Below are positions 21,864 through 26,310 of a stretch of 26,310 nucleotides of DNA, piece by piece (within the stretch, counting starts at the first letter, position 1; every line of letters starts with the position of its first letter). The notes under the pieces were generated by a model that had not been told where the DNA came from, searched no databases, and saw only the letters and a program-made list of their open reading frames with translations. Location: contig UQCW01000038.1 of the NCBI GenBank assembly GCA_900539625.1, positions 1 to 26,310 on the forward strand, written 5' to 3'. Both the position numbers and the translations under genes were made by a program. Source of the DNA: an uncultured Prevotella sp. Its GTDB lineage: Bacteria > Bacteroidota > Bacteroidia > Bacteroidales > Bacteroidaceae.

Positions 21864-23489
21864 ATGTCCAGATGCCATATACTTCATTCCTTGGTTTGCC
21901 TCTTCCTCTTCCTGTCTTTCGGCATGCAGAGGGCTGAGGCCAGCCCCCGTTGTCTGGCACAGGAAACGACGCCCGACTCGTTGGCCGACAGGGCCTCCCT
22001 GCTTGCTGCACGCGGGCTGGTGGGCGAACTGCGGCCTTTGTATCAGCGTGCCGGACAGACGTTCCCGCCCAGTGTGCGCCTCTATTGCGAACTCGCCATA
22101 GCGCAGGCCGATCACCGTTGGGAGCACGTGGTGGGGTGTGTTGACTCCCTCACTACCACATATTCGGCCAGCCTTGACTTGAAGGGTCTCATCGCCCTCT
22201 GTCTCTTGAAAGCTGAGACGCTCCACCGCTTGGGGCGCTTTGAGGCTATGGCCGACTATGCCTCGGAACGCCTCGCCTATTTCCAGGGACGCCGTGTGAA
22301 GACCTCCATTCTGGCGCCCTTCCGCTCGTTGGTAAAGAAAGGGCGGCGGCTCAGCGGCAGCGATTTGCGCACGCAGATGTTGCAGAAGGTGGAAATGGGC
22401 GATGCCTATGCCCTGCTGCAATATCCCCACAGCCAAATCGCCGCGCTCGACAATTATGCACGCTGGCGTTGCCGCTTCTTGTTGGCCGTGGCCTACAACC
22501 GTCCCGATGTGGCGGCCTCCACAGCCGACAGTCTGCTCTTCTTGAAAGCCGACAGTCTGGACACCAATGATTATATCTCCTGCGTGCATACGGCGGCGCG
22601 TGTCTTGATGGTGCAGGGACGTTGGAAAGACCTCAACCGCATGGCCACCAAACTGATGCAGCGGAAGAAAAACAAATTGCTCTGGGAACGCTATCTGCGT
22701 CTCTCGAAAACCTTCTTGAATTGCGGCCCGACAACAGTGAGCCGCCCCGAGGGGCAGACCTTCGCTCTCGACCTCTCGCCTGCTTGGCCGCCCTTGGTCA
22801 GTGTGGCTTTGAGCGACGACTACCAGTTGTTCACCCTCTCAACTGGCACCTCTTTCACCATCATCACCGAAGCTGATGCAAGAGCGGCGGGAGTGGTGGT
22901 CAGCAACGACACGGTCAATGTCGTCTCCTCCCTTGGATTGGTGCGTGCCGTGACAGCCGTTGCCGACAGCATGGCCTTCGGTCCGGTGGTCATCCGCCAT
23001 CCGATGGTTTATGTGGCGGTCAACAATGAGCTGGCGGGCGACAGTGTGTACAAAGAAATGGTGCGCACCCTGGGGCTCGTTGACCTTTCGCGCCTTGGAT
23101 GCGTGGAACTGACGGGCGATGCCCTTTTGCTGCCCCCTGAAAAGGCTGCCGAAGCCTGGCCCGACAAACAGGCCAATCTGCGCTTCACGTCTTACGGCAC
23201 GCTTTTCTTCGACGAGAAGACCAACGGTAAACTCCGCACTTGGCTCTTGAACACGGCTTGTGCCGACAATATGGCCGGCAGCCGTTATGCCGCGGATGGC
23301 AACGGAACTTCTGGCACTGTGGCTTGTGACATACAGGTCGGCGCAGCACGCCCTTTCCCTGTGACGTTGAAGAAAACGGAGGGAGGCGTGGTGGAAGCCG
23401 ACGGCGTGTTGGGACACCCCTTCTTCCGCCAGACGCTTCCTTTACGCATTGACTTTAGGCGCGGCGTGCTTCAGAGCATTGCGCCATGA
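21864..23489 (+). CDS. Secreted, degenerate aspartyl-protease-like protein
   Basis: The 541-residue protein has an N-terminal signal peptide (hydrophobic about residues 6-21, then AEASPRC), so it is exported. Residues about 40-290 are helical and TPR-like. The C-terminal half resembles the retropepsin-like aspartyl protease family of Bacteroidetes: two half-site motifs and a closing DGVLGHPFFRQ (about 513-523), the usual D-G-x-x-G-x-x-F segment. However, the catalytic D-T/S-G triads are altered: LSTGTS (325-330) has Ser326 where Asp is expected, and LLNTAC (461-466) has Asn463. It is therefore probably not an active protease and may be a binding protein. The signal peptide Cys at about residue 30 is not a clear lipobox. 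No promoter was recognised upstream. Confidence 0.75.
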   Translation: MSRCHILHSLVCLFLFLSFGMQRAEASPRCLAQETTPDSLADRASLLAARGLVGELRPLYQRAGQTFPPSVRLYCELAIAQADHRWEHVVGCVDSLTTTYSASLDLKGLIALCLLKAETLHRLGRFEAMADYASERLAYFQGRRVKTSILAPFRSLVKKGRRLSGSDLRTQMLQKVEMGDAYALLQYPHSQIAALDNYARWRCRFLLAVAYNRPDVAASTADSLLFLKADSLDTNDYISCVHTAARVLMVQGRWKDLNRMATKLMQRKKNKLLWERYLRLSKTFLNCGPTTVSRPEGQTFALDLSPAWPPLVSVALSDDYQLFTLSTGTSFTIITEADARAAGVVVSNDTVNVVSSLGLVRAVTAVADSMAFGPVVIRHPMVYVAVNNELAGDSVYKEMVRTLGLVDLSRLGCVELTGDALLLPPEKAAEAWPDKQANLRFTSYGTLFFDEKTNGKLRTWLLNTACADNMAGSRYAADGNGTSGTVACDIQVGAARPFPVTLKKTEGGVVEADGVLGHPFFRQTLPLRIDFRRGVLQSIAP

Positions 23490-23572
23490 AAAGCTGCTGC
23501 AGAAGCGGGCTTCGTTGAGAGGCAAGCCTTTGTCGTTCCTCTATTGTGCAATTTCTTGACCCCCTAATATAT

Positions 23573-24688
23573 ATGACAGATAATAAGAAACGCGTGATGG
23601 TGGCCATGTCGGGCGGCATTGACAGTTCGGCCGTCTGCCTCATGTTGCAAGATGCCGGCTACGAAGTGCTGGGCATGACCATGCGTGTTTGGGATTTGCC
23701 GCGCCAGTTTGATGCCGACGACGACGTGCCCCGTTTCATCCGCGAAGCGCAGGCCCTGGCACAACGCCTTGGCATAAAGCACCATGTGGTGGATGTGAGA
23801 GACGCTTTCCGCCAGTCGGTCGTCAGATATTTCTGCGATGAATATGCCAACGGACGCACCCCTAATCCCTGTGTGCGTTGCAACCGCGATTTCAAATTTC
23901 GCATCCTGCGCGAGCAAGCCGATGCCAATGGCTGCGAGTTTATGGCCACAGGCCACTACGTGAGAACCGAAACCCTGAACGGCCACACCTATCTCCTAAC
24001 GGGCGACGATGCGCGTAAGGATCAGTCGTATTTCCTTTGGCGTGTGTCAGAAAGCACTTTGCAACGCTGCCTCTTCCCCCTTGGCGGACTTCAGAAAGAC
24101 CAGGTGAGGGACTATTTGAAGCAGAAGGGTTTCGAACTCGTTGCGCGGCAGGGAGAGTCGATGGAGGTGTGTTTCGTTGAAGGCGACTATCGCGACTTTC
24201 TGCGGGCACAATGTCCCGACCTTGAAGCACGCGTTGACGGCGGGGCCTATGTCGATGAGACTGGACGCCGCTTGGGACTCCACCGTGGTGTGCCGTTTTA
24301 CACCGTCGGACAGCGTAAGGGATTGGGCATTGCGCTGGGGCATCCCGCCTATGTGCTGAGGCTCAATGCAGAGAAAAACACCATTGTTCTCGGAGAAGAG
24401 CAGGCTTTGCAAACCTCCTGCTTCTTTGTTGAAGACTGGCAGGCGGTGTGTGAACCGCGCTTCTTTGAAGAAGAACATCTTTCGGTGCGCATCCGTTACC
24501 ACAGCAATTCCATGCCCTGCCGCGTGAAGCGCCTCGACGACGGACGCCTGCTCGTTCGGACCCTCGACCCTGTGAGCGCCGTGACGCCGGGGCAGAGCGC
24601 CGTTTTTTATGTCGGAAACCGCTTGGTGGCAGGCTCCGTGATTGCCTCCCAAAAGGGCATCGGACAGTATGCGGCCTGCGAAGACTGA
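23573..24688 (+). CDS. mnmA: tRNA-specific 2-thiouridylase MnmA
   Basis: The 371-residue enzyme installs the 2-thio group on U34 of tRNA-Lys, -Glu and -Gln. The PP-loop VMVAMSGGIDSSAVCLMLQ (SGGIDSS at residues 13-19) activates the uridine with ATP. The catalytic cysteine pair is Cys100 in NPCVRCN and Cys200 in MEVCFVE; the latter carries the persulfide. TGHYVRTE and the C-terminal beta-barrel with VGQRKGLGI complete the family. I chose the ATG at 23573 over the GTG 27 bases upstream because it gives the normal distance to the PP-loop. It follows the protease-like gene by 83 bases, with no recognised promoter in between. Highly conserved housekeeping gene, so neighbours give no further context. 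Confidence 0.96.
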   Translation: MTDNKKRVMVAMSGGIDSSAVCLMLQDAGYEVLGMTMRVWDLPRQFDADDDVPRFIREAQALAQRLGIKHHVVDVRDAFRQSVVRYFCDEYANGRTPNPCVRCNRDFKFRILREQADANGCEFMATGHYVRTETLNGHTYLLTGDDARKDQSYFLWRVSESTLQRCLFPLGGLQKDQVRDYLKQKGFELVARQGESMEVCFVEGDYRDFLRAQCPDLEARVDGGAYVDETGRRLGLHRGVPFYTVGQRKGLGIALGHPAYVLRLNAEKNTIVLGEEQALQTSCFFVEDWQAVCEPRFFEEEHLSVRIRYHSNSMPCRVKRLDDGRLLVRTLDPVSAVTPGQSAVFYVGNRLVAGSVIASQKGIGQYAACED

Positions 24689-24699
24689 CCATCTACTGC

Positions 24700-24715
24700 C
24701 CATTACTAAACACAA
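24700..24715 (+). repeat. 16-bp dispersed repeat CCATTACTAAACACAA, second copy
   Basis: Identical to 16797-16812 and related to ACCATTACTTAAAA at the right end of element A (7572-7585). Preceded by CTGACCATCTACT, a fragment of the element B family. Confidence 0.6.
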
Positions 24716-24730
24716 AAACTACAGACCAAC

Positions 24731-26158
24731 ATGAAGAATCCAATCATCAGAATAATCGACTCCTTCGTCGTCGCAGCGTTTGCCTGCGGCGCAAATGGCG
24801 CCGGCCTGCCGAAAGACAGTGTCGCCAAACCGTTGTCGGACAAGAATGACGCGTGGCCCGTGGCCTATCGTTACCGTGTCACCTTCACCGATAAGTCAAA
24901 CAACAGCTACTCCACCAAGCGTCCGGAGGAATTTCTTTCCCCGAAGGCCTTGGAGCGCCGCCGTAAATTCGGCATCAAGGTCGACCAATATGACTTGCCC
25001 GTGACGCCCATCTATTTGGAATATCTGAGCCGCCAGGGCTTCCGCGTGCTGATGACGAGCAAATGGAACAACACCGCCGTGGTGGAAACCACCGACACGA
25101 TGCTCGTCAAGAAACTCAGCGGCGTGAAGTTTGTCAAGTCTGCGCGACTGGTGTGGAAAACGCCGAAGCCAGCCGAAGCCGAGGAGAAGGTCGACCGCAA
25201 AGCGATGGTGGTCAATTCCTGCGACACGCTCAAGAACTATTACGGCCATTCAGAAGGCCAGGTGAGCATGATAGCAGCCGACAGTATGCACCGCGCCGGT
25301 TTCACTGGTGAAGGTGTGGTCATCGCTGTGATCGATGGCGGTTTTTACAACACCGACTGCATCAAAGGTTTGCAAAACGCCAAGATTCTCGGCACTCACA
25401 ATTTCGTACACACCGACCAGAACGTCTATGAGGGCCACACACACGGCACGATGGTGCTTTCCTGCATAGCCGCCGATGTGCCAAACAGTCTGGTGGGAAC
25501 GGCGCCGCGTGCTTCCTTCTATCTCTTGGTGAGCGAAGACGGGGAGAGCGAACAGCGTGTGGAAGAAGACAATTGGTGTGCCGCCTTGGAATATGCCGAC
25601 AGCGTGGGAGCGGACATTGCGACCTCATCGTTGGGCTATACCACTTACGACGACGCACCCTCCCTCCACAACTATTATGAGCTCGACGGCGAGACGGCGG
25701 CCAACAGCCGCGCGGCTTCGTTGGCCGCCAGTCGCGGACTGCTTGTGCTCAACAGTGCGGGAAATAGCGGTGACGAAGAATGGAAGCTCATCGGCGTGCC
25801 TGCCGATGCGAAAAACATCTTGACAGTGGGCGCTGTGACGGAAGAACGTCACAACACCGTCTTTTCTTCCTTGGGCCATACGGCCGACGGGCGCATCAAG
25901 CCCGACGTCATGGCGTTGGGACAAGACGCCTGGCTCTTTGACGTCACGGGAAGTATCACGGTGGCCAACGGCACCTCCTTCTCCACGCCCATCATGGCCG
26001 GTGCGGTTGCCTGTCTGATGCAGGCCTGTCCCAGCAAGCGCCCGGAGGAAATCATACGCGCCGTGCAACTCTCTGGCGACAATGTCAAGCACCCCGACAA
26101 TGTCTTTGGCTATGGCATTCCGAATATCTGGAAGGCATATCAGATGCTCAATAAATAA
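24731..26158 (+). CDS. Secreted S8 family serine peptidase (subtilase)
   Basis: The 475-residue protein has a likely signal peptide (about residues 1-24, hydrophobic FVVAAFACGANGAG), a Bacteroidetes-type N-terminal domain (YRYRVTFTDKSNNSY, then EEFLSPKALERRRKFGI) that may act as propeptide or inhibitor, and a subtilisin catalytic domain. The catalytic triad is visible: Asp202 in VIAVIDGGF, His238 in GHTHGTMVLS and Ser416 in NGTSFSTPIMAG, with the oxyanion-hole Asn341 in NSAGNSG. It ends shortly after the catalytic domain, without a type IX secretion C-terminal domain. It is probably a cell-envelope or periplasmic protease. No promoter was recognised in the 42-bp gap after mnmA, which contains a dispersed repeat. 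Confidence 0.93.
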   Translation: MKNPIIRIIDSFVVAAFACGANGAGLPKDSVAKPLSDKNDAWPVAYRYRVTFTDKSNNSYSTKRPEEFLSPKALERRRKFGIKVDQYDLPVTPIYLEYLSRQGFRVLMTSKWNNTAVVETTDTMLVKKLSGVKFVKSARLVWKTPKPAEAEEKVDRKAMVVNSCDTLKNYYGHSEGQVSMIAADSMHRAGFTGEGVVIAVIDGGFYNTDCIKGLQNAKILGTHNFVHTDQNVYEGHTHGTMVLSCIAADVPNSLVGTAPRASFYLLVSEDGESEQRVEEDNWCAALEYADSVGADIATSSLGYTTYDDAPSLHNYYELDGETAANSRAASLAASRGLLVLNSAGNSGDEEWKLIGVPADAKNILTVGAVTEERHNTVFSSLGHTADGRIKPDVMALGQDAWLFDVTGSITVANGTSFSTPIMAGAVACLMQACPSKRPEEIIRAVQLSGDNVKHPDNVFGYGIPNIWKAYQMLNK

Positions 26159-26160
26159 AG

Positions 26161-26310
26161 GACGACCCTGAAGGGTGGGGCGTTCAAAATCCAGAAAAAT
26201 CTCTGCGCGGTTTTGAGCCAAATAACATGGCATTTGCGCCGCTGCCCCTGAAAGGGGCTCATATTCCAGGATAGGGGCTTGCCCCTATCTCTCGCCGCAG
26301 CTCATCAATT
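26161..26310. repeat. REP-like repeat cluster at the window end
   Basis: After the peptidase stop come three hairpins: ACCC-TGAA-GGGT (26165-26176), GCCCC-TGAAA-GGGGC (26244-26258) and GATAGGGG-CTTG-CCCCTATC (26270-26289). GGGGCGTTCAAAATCCAGAA (26177-26196) matches the reverse complement of part of 21703-21812. No coding sequence; the element may continue past the window. Confidence 0.7.

Noticed and set aside
23546..23572. Upstream GTG start for mnmA
   Set aside because: The extra nine residues are not typical of MnmA, and the ATG at 23573 places the PP-loop at the usual position.

Overview
The window looks like a contig end from a Bacteroidales genome, most likely Prevotella or a close relative. 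The evidence is the Bacteroidetes -7 promoter element (TAnnTTTG) in front of many genes, the near absence of Shine-Dalgarno leaders, and typical Bacteroidetes families (DUF5606, a Smr/DUF2027 protein, a DUF4143 ATPase, a subtilase with a Bacteroidetes-type N-terminus). The first ~90 bases are almost pure C/G and look like a contig-end artefact. No tRNA, rRNA, integrase or transposase was found. 

Layout: (1) 288-6704 holds housekeeping genes: DUF5606 protein, fluoride channel CrcB (minus strand), flavin reductase, MerR regulator, RadA, a large FAD-dependent dehydrogenase and a sugar-nucleotidyltransferase-like protein. (2) 6705-16742 is a leucine biosynthesis locus: a long leader with a possible leucine attenuator, leuA, a small membrane protein, leuC and leuD (leuB is not in the window). 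(3) leuC and leuD are split by an AT-richer island of about 4.7 kb (11335-16006): a WYL-domain regulator, a WG-repeat protein, a retron (structured msr-msd RNA, reverse transcriptase with a long C-terminal extension) and a translationally coupled partner protein with an RNxxH, HEPN-like motif. (4) 16743-26158 holds dnaA, an AAA/DUF4143 ATPase behind tandem repeats, a Smr-domain protein, a degenerate aspartyl-protease-like lipoprotein/secreted protein, mnmA and a secreted S8 peptidase. 

The most interesting part is the island. The retron RNA can be read directly: an a1/a2 inverted repeat (13404-13425 with 13647-13665), an AGC branch site right after a1, a UUCG-capped msr stem and a long msd hairpin, with the RT starting 15 nt after a2. 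Three promoters (in front of the WYL gene, the WG-repeat gene and the retron RNA) each carry the same 15-bp palindrome, CGAA-N7-TTCG, at exactly 11 bp before the -7 element. This suggests one regulon, probably controlled by the WYL protein, and makes the WG-repeat gene a likely third component of the system. A 12-bp direct repeat (GTATTATGAAAC) lies just after leuC and exactly at the leuD start, a candidate scar of island insertion. 

Other structure: two ~190-bp foldback elements flank leuA and its membrane-protein neighbour and share an apex hairpin with compensatory changes; ~32-bp tandem repeats carry the promoter of the DUF4143 ATPase; 22-bp tandem repeats follow it; and a REP-like family occurs after the Smr gene and at the window end.
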